Source: an uncultured Collinsella sp. (GTDB taxonomy: Bacteria > Actinomycetota > Coriobacteriia > Coriobacteriales > Coriobacteriaceae). Taken from it: a stretch of DNA of 64,000 nt. Position numbers and translations under genes: made by a program. Shown here piece after piece: positions 15,963 to 24,204 of this stretch. The DNA lies in NCBI GenBank assembly GCA_900545605.1, contig UQZL01000005.1, forward strand, positions 1 through 64,000, in the 5' to 3' direction. Under the pieces are notes generated by a model, which searched no databases, was not told where the DNA came from, and saw nothing but the letters and a program-made list of their open reading frames with translations. Positions within the stretch are counted from its first letter, which is position 1, and each line of letters starts with the position of its first letter.

Positions 15963-16421
15963 ATGATTGGACAGATCTACCATGTGGGATTGACGGTCAG
16001 CGACTTGGGCCGTTCCGTGGCGTTTTATCGGGACGTGCTGGGCCTTCAGTATCAGGGGGAGCTCCTGATGGAGGGCAAAGAGACGGAGGCAATGTTCCGG
16101 CGAGAAAACTGCAAGGCTCGGGTTGCTTATCTGAACGGCTCGGATCAGCTGCATATGCCGCCGGTGGAACTAATCCAGTTTGTGGAGGATGAAATTCACC
16201 GCAAGCCCGCGGATCTTTTCACAACTTCCATATCAGAACTTTGCTTCTATGCAGAGGATGCCGATGCGGTCTATCAAAAACTGGTGGAGCAGGGTGTGGA
16301 GTGTTTCTCCGCTCCCCAGATATTTGATTTTCGGCAGGATGGCTTTGGCCGGAGCAGAGCCTTCTACTTTCGGGATCCAGATGGAATCATATTAGAAATC
16401 ATGCAGCCGCTGGAGAAATGA
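15963..16421 (+). CDS. VOC-superfamily (glyoxalase/bleomycin-resistance-like) protein
   Basis: A 152-residue vicinal-oxygen-chelate protein with two beta-alpha-beta modules: MIGQIYHVGLTVSDLGRSVA at the start with the first metal-ligand histidine (YHVGL), the middle glutamate region (MPPVELIQF) and the end RDPDGIILEIMQP with the last ligand glutamate. The usual histidine opening the second module is replaced by Glu (SISELCFYAED). The ATG at 15963 follows GAGGAGG. Codon use and lower GC differ from the neighbours, suggesting acquisition from a Firmicute. Substrate unknown; lyase, dioxygenase and drug-binding members share the fold. Confidence 0.85.
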   Translation: MIGQIYHVGLTVSDLGRSVAFYRDVLGLQYQGELLMEGKETEAMFRRENCKARVAYLNGSDQLHMPPVELIQFVEDEIHRKPADLFTTSISELCFYAEDADAVYQKLVEQGVECFSAPQIFDFRQDGFGRSRAFYFRDPDGIILEIMQPLEK

Positions 16422-16423
16422 TC

Positions 16424-16625
16424 TTTTATCCCAGCGAATGTAGCGGTCGATCTCGTCTGCGAACTCCTCCACGGTGATGCCGCGCCTGAGCATGGAGTTT
16501 GCCATCTCCGCATTCGGGGACGTCGAGACCGTCCAGCTCATGATGGCGCCGTCGAAGCAATCGAGGATGGGGCTGAGGCAGACCTTGCCCAGCGAGGCCC
16601 CACTCCGTCCTCAGGTGATCGGTGA
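16424..16625 (-). pseudogene. IS3-type transposase remnant
   Basis: The minus strand reads GKVCLSPILDCFDGAIMSW then TVSTSPNAEMANSMLRRG, the central part of an IS3-family DDE transposase with the second catalytic Asp region, then jumps directly to ITVEEFADEIDRYIRW, normally near the C-terminus. The DDE glutamate region between them is deleted, and the upstream piece (TEWGLAG) is in a different frame. The end abuts the VOC gene stop. It is an inactive scar. Confidence 0.6.
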
Positions 16626-16879
16626 GGATCGTTTTCTCCCTGTCCGTGAGCCGGTTCGGATTGGTGCTCCCGCCTTTTGTTGGCGGGAACGATGTGGTAC
16701 CCCCGCTTTCCGTGGTGGATGCTTCCGAAACGGGCGGGAAGTCTTTGGCCTGTGTCGCGATCGACATACTTTCCGATTGTCTCACCGAAATCAACGACCT
16801 CTCGCGTTTGATTACCCTTGCGCTTGCCTGTGCCACCGAATTTATCAGCAAGGTGCTGAGCGTGCTCCATCGATACCAT
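16595..16879 (-). pseudogene. Fragment resembling a polymorphic-toxin C-terminal domain
   Basis: From ATG 16879 the minus strand reads MVSMEHAQHLADKFGGTG, then REVVDFGETIGKYVDRDTG and ARFGSIHHGKRGYHIVPANK. The last pattern (short basic loop, Tyr-His-Ile-Val-Pro-Ala) resembles C-terminal domains of secreted toxins seen in gut bacteria. The frame changes near 16660 to NPNRLTDREKTILTDHLRT and then meets the IS3 remnant. No delivery domain or immunity gene is visible. Family assignment is tentative. Confidence 0.35.
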
Positions 16880-17490
16880 GTGGCGGTTATCGGCCGATTT
16901 ATGACCGCAGCGGAGAATGCGTGATCATTAATGACGGTGGATCCGATGGCAAATGGGCAATCGGTAGAAAGGGCGACTTCACAAGTCACATTCCAAGGCC
17001 GCGTTCAAATTCGCAAAGAAAGCCGCCCGCGACGATCCTTTCAGTCATCGCTCTTGCGTGTCCATCATGATCTGCGGAAATGCAAGACGGTAAAGCCATT
17101 GGTTACGATTCACTTCGCGAGCCAAGCATCAAGGAGGATTATCAATCGTTTCGACATCCATTTCACGTGGCTTCAGGCCTCCAAAACCAACCCATTTTGT
17201 CCCGGGGACAAAAATGAAACTGCGCGCCTGTGTGCCGAGAAAAGTTTGCGGATTTGTCCCGCGTTATGTCCCCAACGCCCACGCGTCGGCATGCGACGGA
17301 ATTCGGAGGAATGGCGGTCAAAATCGACGACCTAATTGGAGTTGACTGGAATGGCGTGACGGCAAACACATGCGAAAGAGGGGGAATAGCGGGAATAAAG
17401 GCCTCCGAACCTTCAGGTTCGGAGGCCTTCTTTTTGCATTGCCACCCGAAAAAGAACTCCTTGACGAATCCCCTTGGGCATCGGGCGGCT
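16880..17490. other. Decayed intergenic stretch with palindrome and terminator
   Basis: No convincing gene is present in these 611 bases. A perfect palindrome TTTTGTCCC-G-GGGACAAAA lies at 17195-17213. A rho-independent terminator (GGCCTCCGAACC / GGTTCGGAGGCC, then TTCTTTTT) lies at 17398-17435 reading rightward, with no intact gene to serve. The bases from 17473 onward are the second copy of the segment at 14821-14961. Confidence 0.5.
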
Positions 17491-17937
17491 TTATCGGGCG
17501 TGGGCGTTTTCGTAGGCCTCTTTGATTTCTTCCGGCAAATTGTCGGGAATCAGCACTTTCATTCTATCCTCGTTGCCATCTTGAATCGCCTGCTCGTAGT
17601 ACCAGCATTTGAACTTCAACATGTCCAAGGCGCGGTTCATGTTCGCGATCTCCGACTCCATGTGGGCCTTCCGCTCCTCGAACATGGCCTTGCGTTTGGG
17701 ATAAGTCGATGGGCCCTCCGCGCACCATTCCATGAACAGCCGGATGTCCTTGATCTCCATCCCCGCCTTCTTCAGGCATTCGATGACCCGAAGCGCCTCG
17801 AGTTCCGTATCGCCGAATTGGCGAATACCGGACGCCCGCTTCAATTCCGGGAACAGCCCCTGTTTGTCGTAATACCGCAGTGTTGAGGTGGGCAAACCGA
17901 ACATCTCCGCCACCTGTCCGATTGTGTACACGCGCAT
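17491..17937 (-). CDS. MerR-family transcriptional regulator
   Basis: A 148-residue MerR regulator: winged helix at the N-terminus (YTIGQVAEMFGLPTSTLRYY, then GLFPELKR), a linker, and a long dimerisation helix (about 80-120). It lacks the cysteine cluster of metal sensors; the C-terminal KFKCWYYEQAIQDG pattern is common in MerR proteins controlling stress or reductase genes. It is divergent from a flavoprotein gene across a 99-bp region with a MerR-type dyad, so that flavoprotein is its likely target. Part of its 3' end is duplicated at 14821. Confidence 0.9.
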   Translation of the reverse strand: MRVYTIGQVAEMFGLPTSTLRYYDKQGLFPELKRASGIRQFGDTELEALRVIECLKKAGMEIKDIRLFMEWCAEGPSTYPKRKAMFEERKAHMESEIANMNRALDMLKFKCWYYEQAIQDGNEDRMKVLIPDNLPEEIKEAYENAHAR

Positions 17938-17962
17938 CCTCCATTCATTTTCAAGTTGAAGC

Positions 17963-17990
17963 TTGACCTAAAGTCAGGTTTAGGTAATAC
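17963..17990 (+). promoter_or_regulatory. MerR-type operator-promoter
   Basis: TTGACC at 17963-17968 and TAATAC at 17985-17990 form a candidate promoter for the rightward flavoprotein gene, and the spacer holds a perfect dyad ACCTAAA-GTCAGG-TTTAGGT (17966-17985). A dyad between -35 and -10 is the standard MerR binding arrangement. The 16-bp spacing is shorter than the usual 19-20, so the -10 assignment is uncertain. Confidence 0.55.
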
Positions 17991-18036
17991 CGTCATTTTC
18001 GTCAATGCAAATAGGGAGTGCAAGGGGTGCTCCGTC

Positions 18037-18572
18037 ATGGGCAAAAAGGTTTTGGTGGTTTCTTCGAGTCCGCGAAAGAATGGCAATTCCGAGACGCTGG
18101 CGGACGCCTTCGCCAACGGCGCGCGGGAGGCGGGCCACAGCGTGGAGACCGTGCTCCTGCGCGAAAAGCAGCTGGGCTTCGGCAGGGGCTGCCTTGCCTG
18201 CCTAAAGCTGGGGCGCTGCGTCATCCAAGACGATGCCGTGGAAATTGCCGCCAAGATGCACGACGCCGATGTTCTGGTGTCGCAACGCCCGTCTACTACA
18301 GCGTCTGCGGGCAGCTCAAGACCATGCTGGACCGCGCCAACCCGCTCTTCGGCTCCGATTATGCATTTACCGAGGTGTATCTATTGGCAGCGGCGGCGGA
18401 GGGCGGGCGCTCGACCTTCGAGGGAACGGAGAAAGCCGTACGAGGCTGGGTTGACTGTTTCCCCCGTCGCGCGCTCGCCGGAACGGTTTTCGCCGGCGGC
18501 GTGAGCGGCGTGGGCGAAATCGCCGGGCACCCTGCACTGGAGCAGGCGCGACGAATGGGCATGGAAATCTAG
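18037..18572 (+). pseudogene. NADPH-dependent FMN reductase/flavoprotein, frameshifted
   Basis: The gene starts MGKKVLVVSSSPRKNGNSET, a flavodoxin-like FMN loop, with the cysteine pair GCLACLKLGRC used by iron-sulfur flavoproteins and related quinone reductases. After DADVLV the frame breaks near 18283; the continuation ATPVYYSVCGQLKTMLDRAN is in the +1 frame and runs on to TAG 18570-18572. One missing base explains this. Both halves are otherwise well conserved, so the lesion is recent or a sequencing error. It is divergent from the MerR gene and is probably its target. Confidence 0.75.
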
Positions 18573-18784
18573 GCGGGCTGCTTGGCCGCGCAAATGCGGA
18601 TTGGTTTTTTCGGATGTGATCACGTAAATTTGAATCAAGCCGGCGGAGGAGCAATCGGCCAATGAGATTGTGCCTGGAACGCTTGAACAAAATATTTGAT
18701 TCGCAAGCGATTGAATAGCTCCATCTGTTTTGGTTAAAACAAGCTGCGTGCCGCGCGCCTGCGGTACGAAGGAGGGAGAAGGCT

Positions 18785-19315
18785 ATGAATATCGTTGTAC
18801 TGAGCGGCAGCCCTCGCAAAGGTGCCAATACCGACACCATGGTCGACGCATTTGCAGAGACTGCGCGTGAGAGCGGTCATACGGTGGAAGTCATTCGTGT
18901 TGCCAGCAAGAAGATCGGCGGCTGCCTGGGGTGCCAGTACTGCTTTGCCCATAAGGGTGAATGCGTGCAGAAGGACGGGATGGCCGGTGTGATCGAGTCG
19001 CTCAAAGAGGCCGACATGGTCGTTTTCGCCTCGCCCATCTACTGGTTTGACATCACCGCGCAGGAGAAGATCGCCATCGATCGCCTGTATGCCTTCGGTG
19101 CTACGGGATTTCCGTTTGCCAAGACGGCTCTGCTCCTCGACAGCCATAGCGATGGGGTCTATGACGCGGCGATTGCTATGTACAAGGCCACTTGCGCTTA
19201 CTGCAAGTGGGACGACCAGGGCATCGTCACTATCAGCGGCATGACCGAGCGCGACAGCATGGCCTCGTCACCCAAGCTGGAAGAGGTGCGCGAGCTTGCT
19301 CGTAGGCTTGCCTAA
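18785..19315 (+). CDS. Flavodoxin-fold NAD(P)H-dependent FMN reductase
   Basis: A 176-residue flavoprotein: MNIVVLSGSPRKGANTDTMV gives the FMN phosphate loop, GGCLGCQYCFAHKGEC a cysteine cluster typical of iron-sulfur flavoproteins, and VVFASPIYWFDITAQ the second flavin loop. AGGAGGGAGAAGG precedes the ATG. It is the same family as the frameshifted gene at 18037 and could back it up. Likely role: NAD(P)H-dependent reduction of quinones, nitro or azo compounds, or electron transfer. A bidirectional terminator follows. Confidence 0.88.
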   Translation: MNIVVLSGSPRKGANTDTMVDAFAETARESGHTVEVIRVASKKIGGCLGCQYCFAHKGECVQKDGMAGVIESLKEADMVVFASPIYWFDITAQEKIAIDRLYAFGATGFPFAKTALLLDSHSDGVYDAAIAMYKATCAYCKWDDQGIVTISGMTERDSMASSPKLEEVRELARRLA

Positions 19316-19373
19316 GGGCAGGCGAGGGCCGGTTGCTGCTAACTTTAAACGCGGAAAAATGCCCGCGATGAGA

Positions 19374-19421
19374 AACGACGAGGCCCGGACGCAGTGCTAC
19401 TGCGTTCCGGGCCTCGTCGTT
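19374..19421. terminator. Bidirectional terminator
   Basis: A long stem (AACGACGAGGCCCGGA at 19374-19389 with TCCGGGCCTCGTCGTT at 19406-19421) has A residues on one side and T on the other and separates the convergent flavoprotein and topoisomerase A genes. Confidence 0.7.
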
Positions 19422-19454
19422 TTGCGAGCTCATGACGGTTCGGTCGCCGTTGTT

Positions 19455-21695
19455 TTAGTCAAACAAACTCGGCATGTCGTTTTCTTTCATAAGGGCACCG
19501 GCGGAGGGGAGACTCTGCGCGGTGAACTTTTCGGCCGAGACGCCGGCGCCAAGGATCTCCTCGGTCGTGCCGACGGTGGTGACCGAGCGACCCTTCTTGG
19601 CTGTAAAGGCCTGGACGCCCTGCGTGTTGGTGGTCGTCTTGGTCTTGAGCAGCGACGTGTTGAAGTTCATCAGGCGGTAGTCGCTCGAGACCAGTGCGAT
19701 GTCGCGATCTTCCTTGAGCACCTGCGCATATAGCAGCTTGCTGCCGCCGTAGATGGCGTTCTTGAGGCGCTTGCGGTTGGTCTTGGTGACGTATCCGGAA
19801 AGCGCGACGCGCACCACGCGGCCGTTCTCAAAGACAAACAGCACGTCGGCCTTATAGTCCTCGGGGTCGATGACCCAGATGACGCTCTCGTCGGGTTCCA
19901 TCTCAAGATCGGTCGGCAGGTACGAGCCCAGCTGGGCCGACTTGGTGTCCTCAAACGCCGCAACCTTGCACTTGTACACCTGGCTCTTGTTGGTAAAGAC
20001 CAGCAGCTCGTGGGTGTTGGAGGACGGGAACTCGATAAAGGGTTTGTCGCCGTCTTTGTACTTGAGCGTGGTCGCCTTCTTGAGCACGCGGTCCGTCATT
20101 TTCTTAAGGTAGCCATCGCGCGAGAGCATGATGGTGACCGGGTACTCCTCGACCTCGGGCTCCAAGCTTACCTCGATGACCTCGTGGGGCTCGATCCTGC
20201 CCGTGCGACGCGGCATCACATATTTCTTGTTGACCGCGGCCAGCTCGTCGCTGATGACCTTCTTGATGTTCTCCTCGCTGGAGAGGATCTCCTCAAGCTC
20301 GGCAATCTCGCCCTCAAGCTTGGCAATGTCCTTGGTGCGGTTGAGGATGTACTCCTCGTTGATGTTGCGGAGCTTAAGTTCGGCAACAAACTCGGCCTGG
20401 GTTTCGTCGATATCGAAACCCTTCATGAGGTTGGGCACGACTTCGGCCTCGAGCTTGGTGCCGCGGATGATGGCGATGGCCTTGTCGATGTCGAGCAAAA
20501 TCGCCTCGAGGCCGTGCAACAGGTGCAGGCGCTCGGACTTTTTGCCCAGGTCAAAGTTAATGCGGCGACGCGTGGACTCAATACGCCACTTGACCCACTC
20601 GTGCAGGATCTGGCGCACGCCCATAACGCGAGGGTAACCATCGACCAGCACGTTGAAGTTGCACGAGAACGAATCCTGCAGCGTGGTCGAGCGATAGAGC
20701 TTGGCCATGAGCTTGTCGGGGTCGACGCCGCGCTTAAGGTCGATGGCGATGCGCAGGCCCGAAAGATCGGTCTCGTCGCGGATGTCGGCAATCTCCTTGA
20801 CCTTGCCCTCCTTGGAGAGCTTGACGATGCGCTCGATGATGACATCGGTCTTGGTGGTGTAGGGGATCTCGTAGACCTCGATAATGCGCTCTTCGGGAAT
20901 CCAGCGCCAGCGGGAGCGGATTTGGAAGCTGCCAAGGCCGGTCTCGACGATCTTCTCCATCTCCTCGCGGCGGTAGATAATCTCGCCGCCGGTCGAGAAG
21001 TCGGGCATGGGCATGTACTCGAGCAGGTCGCAGTCGGGATCCTGCAGGTAATGCATGGTGGCGGTGCAGACCTCGTTGAGGTTGAAACCGCAGATGTCGG
21101 ACGCCATGGCGACGCCGATGCCCTTGTTGGCCGAGACGAGGATGTTGGGGAACGTGGTGGGCAGCAGGCGCGGCTCCTTCATGGCGCCGTCGTAGCTGTC
21201 AACGAAGTCGACCGGATCCTTGTCGATGTCCTTGAAGATCTCGGCGCTGATGGGGGAGAGCTTGGCCTCGGTATAACGCGAGGCGGCGTAGCTCAGGTCG
21301 CCCGAATAGTACTTGCCAAAGTTGCCCTTCGACTCCACGAAGGGGGCGAGCAGTGCCTCGTTGCCGGTGGCCAGACGCACCATCGTCTCGTAGATCGCGG
21401 CGTCGCCGTGCGGATTGAGCTTCATGGTCTGACCCACGATGTTGGCGCTCTTTTGGCGCTCGCCCTTGAGCAGACCCATTTTGTACATGGTGTAAAGCAG
21501 CTTACGGTGCGAGGGCTTAAAGCCGTCGATCTCGGGGAATGCACGCGAGACGTTGACGCTCATGGCGTAGGGCATGTAGTTGACCTCGAGCGTCTGCGTG
21601 ATCGGCTGGTCAGTGACCTCGGAGTGCAGGCCGATGACGTTCTCGGCGTTGACCTGCTTTTTCTTTGGCTGGGTTTTCGTCTTCTTCTTTGCCAC
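19455..21695 (-). CDS. Type IIA DNA topoisomerase subunit A (ParC/GyrA-like)
   Basis: A 746-residue subunit A that breaks and rejoins DNA. The basic N-terminus (MAKKKTKTQPKKKQVN) is followed by the breakage-reunion domain: PYAMSVNVSRAFPEIDGFKP, then HRKLLYTMYKMGLLKG, and the catalytic tyrosine in SYAASRYTEAKLSP. A coiled-coil tower follows (about 400-480), and a beta-propeller-like C-terminus. There is no obvious GyrA box, so it is more ParC-like. It is 44 bp downstream of the B subunit and co-transcribed. A second, canonical gyrase pair is expected elsewhere in the genome. Confidence 0.92.
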   Translation of the reverse strand: MAKKKTKTQPKKKQVNAENVIGLHSEVTDQPITQTLEVNYMPYAMSVNVSRAFPEIDGFKPSHRKLLYTMYKMGLLKGERQKSANIVGQTMKLNPHGDAAIYETMVRLATGNEALLAPFVESKGNFGKYYSGDLSYAASRYTEAKLSPISAEIFKDIDKDPVDFVDSYDGAMKEPRLLPTTFPNILVSANKGIGVAMASDICGFNLNEVCTATMHYLQDPDCDLLEYMPMPDFSTGGEIIYRREEMEKIVETGLGSFQIRSRWRWIPEERIIEVYEIPYTTKTDVIIERIVKLSKEGKVKEIADIRDETDLSGLRIAIDLKRGVDPDKLMAKLYRSTTLQDSFSCNFNVLVDGYPRVMGVRQILHEWVKWRIESTRRRINFDLGKKSERLHLLHGLEAILLDIDKAIAIIRGTKLEAEVVPNLMKGFDIDETQAEFVAELKLRNINEEYILNRTKDIAKLEGEIAELEEILSSEENIKKVISDELAAVNKKYVMPRRTGRIEPHEVIEVSLEPEVEEYPVTIMLSRDGYLKKMTDRVLKKATTLKYKDGDKPFIEFPSSNTHELLVFTNKSQVYKCKVAAFEDTKSAQLGSYLPTDLEMEPDESVIWVIDPEDYKADVLFVFENGRVVRVALSGYVTKTNRKRLKNAIYGGSKLLYAQVLKEDRDIALVSSDYRLMNFNTSLLKTKTTTNTQGVQAFTAKKGRSVTTVGTTEEILGAGVSAEKFTAQSLPSAGALMKENDMPSLFD

Positions 21696-21739
21696 GATTT
21701 CCTCTTGAACTTCTTATGGCCGTCGTTATCGATTTGTTG

Positions 21740-23737
21740 CTATTGCAGGTCTAGCTGGTCCAGATATTCCTTGCCGTGCTCGGAGATATGGCGCTTGCGG
21801 CCTGCCTCGTCGTTGCCCAGCAATAGGTTGAACATGGTCTCCATCTTGGTGACGTCCTCGGGTTCCACCTTGATCAGACGACGCGTCTCGGGGTTCATGG
21901 TGGTGAGCCACATCATGTCCGGATCGTTCTCACCAAGACCCTTGGAGCGGTTGATCGAGCACTTCTGGTCGCCGATCTCCTTGAGGATGCCGTTCTTTTC
22001 GAGCTCGGTGTAGGCAAAGTAGGTCTTCTCTTTGCAGTTGATCTCGTAGAGCGGCGACTCGGCGATATACACGTAGCCCTCGTCGATAAGCGTGGGCACC
22101 AGGCGGTAGAGCATGGTGAGCACGAGCGTGCGGATGTGGTAACCGTCGACGTCGGCGTCCGTACAGATGATGACCTTGTTCCAGTTGAGGTTGTCCAGGT
22201 CAAAGGCGCCCAGGTTCTTGATGCGCTTGTCCTTGATCTCCACACCGCAGCCCAGCACGCGCATAAGGTCCATGATGATGTCGGACTTAAAGATGCGCGG
22301 ATAGTCCTCCTTCAGGCAGTTGAGAATCTTGCCGCGGACGGGCATAACGCCCTGGAACTCGGCATCGCGCGAGGTGCGAATGGCGCCCGCTGCCGAGTCG
22401 CCCTCTACGATATAGATCTCGCGACGGCTCTTGTCCTTGGAGCGGCAGTCGATGAACTTCTGCACGCGGTTGGCCATGTCGGTCTTCTGCTGCAGGTTGG
22501 TCTTGATGCTCTGACGTGTCTTCTCGGCGTTCTCGCGCGAGCGCTTGTTGATGAGCACCTGCTCCATGATCTTGTTGGCGGCATCTTTGTTCTCGATCAA
22601 GTAGGTCGAGAGGCGCTCCTTAAAGAATGCCGTCATGGCCTGCTGGATAAAGCGGTTATTGATGGCCTTCTTGGTCTGGTTTTCGTAGGACGTCTGGGTG
22701 GAGAAGCAGTTGGTCACCAACACCAGGCAGTCCTGGACGTCCTGCCACTTAATGCCGCTCTCGTTTTTGTTGTATTTGCCCTGTTGCTTGATGTAGGCAT
22801 CGATGGCGCTGGTCAGAGCGCTGCGAGCGGCCTTTTCGGGCGAACCGCCGTTCTCGAGCCACGATGAGTTGTGGTAGTACTCCTGCATCATGAAGGTGCG
22901 CGAGAAGCACATGCATGCGGTGATTTTAACGTTGTAGTCGGGCAGGTCCTCGCGGTCGCGACCGCGACGGTCGGCCTCGATAAAGAAAGGCTCGGTGAGG
23001 TAGTCGGTACCGACCTTTTCGAGCACGTAGTCCTCGATGCCCTTGGGATAGCAAAAGTCCTCTTCGGTAAATTCGCCGTCGTCGCCCTCGATGCGCAGGC
23101 GGAAGGTCACGTTGGCGTTGACCACGGCCTGACGGCGCATGGTTTCGCGATACCAGTCGTGGGGAATGCTGATGGAGGTAAAGACTTCGAGATCGGGGCG
23201 CCATTTGATGGTGGTGCCGGTACGGTCCTCGTCGCTGGGCTCAATCTCGAGTGCCTTCTTTTTGGCGCCGACGACCTTGCCCTTCTTAAAGTGCAGGGAG
23301 TACTTGTTGCCGTCGCGCCAAACCGTGACGTCCATGTATTCGGAGGCGTACTGGGTCGCGCACGAGCCCAGGCCGTTGGTACCGAGCGAGAAGTCGTAGT
23401 CGCCGCCCTGGTTGTTGTTGTATTTGCCACCTGCGTAGAGCTCGCAAAAGACGAGCTCCCAGTTAAAGCGCTTCTCGGAAGGGTTCCAGTCGAGCGGGCA
23501 GCCGCGGCCATTGTCCTCTACCTGAATGGAGCCATCGCGAAAGGCGGTAAGGGTGATGAGCTTGCCGTAGCCCTGGCGCGCCTCGTCAACGGCGTTGGAC
23601 AGGATCTCGAAGGCAGCATGCGCGCAGCCATCGAGTCCGTCCGAGCCAAAGATGACGGCGGGGCGCAGGCGTACGCGCTCCTCGTCCTTGAGCTGGCGGA
23701 TACTGTCGTTACCATAGTTTGCGGTGTTTTTTGCCAT
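21740..23737 (-). CDS. Type IIA DNA topoisomerase subunit B (ParE/GyrB-like)
   Basis: A 665-residue ATPase subunit. The GHKL ATP site has EILSNAVDEARQGYG and EDNGRGCPLDW, then GTNGLGSCATQYAS. The transducer domain follows, and the TOPRIM domain with IVEGDSAAGAIR, PVRGKILN and the metal-binding TDADVDGYHIRTL. The length suits ParE-type proteins. It is the first gene of a two-gene operon with subunit A. The N-terminal GHKL motifs are less canonical than housekeeping GyrB, consistent with a topoisomerase IV role. Confidence 0.92.
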   Translation of the reverse strand: MAKNTANYGNDSIRQLKDEERVRLRPAVIFGSDGLDGCAHAAFEILSNAVDEARQGYGKLITLTAFRDGSIQVEDNGRGCPLDWNPSEKRFNWELVFCELYAGGKYNNNQGGDYDFSLGTNGLGSCATQYASEYMDVTVWRDGNKYSLHFKKGKVVGAKKKALEIEPSDEDRTGTTIKWRPDLEVFTSISIPHDWYRETMRRQAVVNANVTFRLRIEGDDGEFTEEDFCYPKGIEDYVLEKVGTDYLTEPFFIEADRRGRDREDLPDYNVKITACMCFSRTFMMQEYYHNSSWLENGGSPEKAARSALTSAIDAYIKQQGKYNKNESGIKWQDVQDCLVLVTNCFSTQTSYENQTKKAINNRFIQQAMTAFFKERLSTYLIENKDAANKIMEQVLINKRSRENAEKTRQSIKTNLQQKTDMANRVQKFIDCRSKDKSRREIYIVEGDSAAGAIRTSRDAEFQGVMPVRGKILNCLKEDYPRIFKSDIIMDLMRVLGCGVEIKDKRIKNLGAFDLDNLNWNKVIICTDADVDGYHIRTLVLTMLYRLVPTLIDEGYVYIAESPLYEINCKEKTYFAYTELEKNGILKEIGDQKCSINRSKGLGENDPDMMWLTTMNPETRRLIKVEPEDVTKMETMFNLLLGNDEAGRKRHISEHGKEYLDQLDLQ

Positions 23738-24204
23738 ACTCGCTCTCTCGGTGCTCCCTTGCTGCGTTTAAGTCATATAGATAGTCAAGGTAGCATAGCC
23801 CAGCCCACAGGCGATTCCAACCAACACGAAATCCATCGAACAATCGTTCGGAATTTGGTGGAACAGCGTTTACTCGGACAAAACCGAGTCGGTTCTGTCC
23901 GAGTAAGTTTGAAGGCGGTCGAATGCGTCCTGCTACGTTTGCGGTTGGATGCGTTTGTCAAAAACGTGCCATGCGGATTATTGGATTGAATCGAACATTG
24001 GGACAGGCGTCTCATTTTATGGGCCGAGGGCGTGCGTATACGAGTCTTTTTGGTCCATAGGGGATGCTGGGCGGTTGCTAGTTGGGCCACGGGTCACTTC
24101 GCCGGCGCTGCTTTTCGCCATACGCTCATAGTGGAGGCCGATGCCACGGAGTCGACTTGGGACTCGGGCAACGGATGAGCTGTAAGCCGAAAGGAGCGGT
24201 GAGG
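23738..24204. other. Intergenic region with a near-perfect palindrome
   Basis: No gene is apparent in these 467 bases. A palindrome at 23870-23906 has 18-bp arms (TTACTCGGACAAAACCGA and its complement with one mismatch) around one central base. Like the palindrome at 15451 it contains ACTCGG next to an AAACCGA or GGTTTCGAAA block. Without flanking T-runs it is not a simple terminator. The divergent promoters of the topoisomerase operon and the lipoprotein gene must lie here. Confidence 0.5.

Noticed and set aside
20010..22013. 667-codon plus-strand reading frame
   Set aside because: It is antisense to the topoisomerase subunit A and B genes, has no known domain, and is caused by their GC-rich codon bias.
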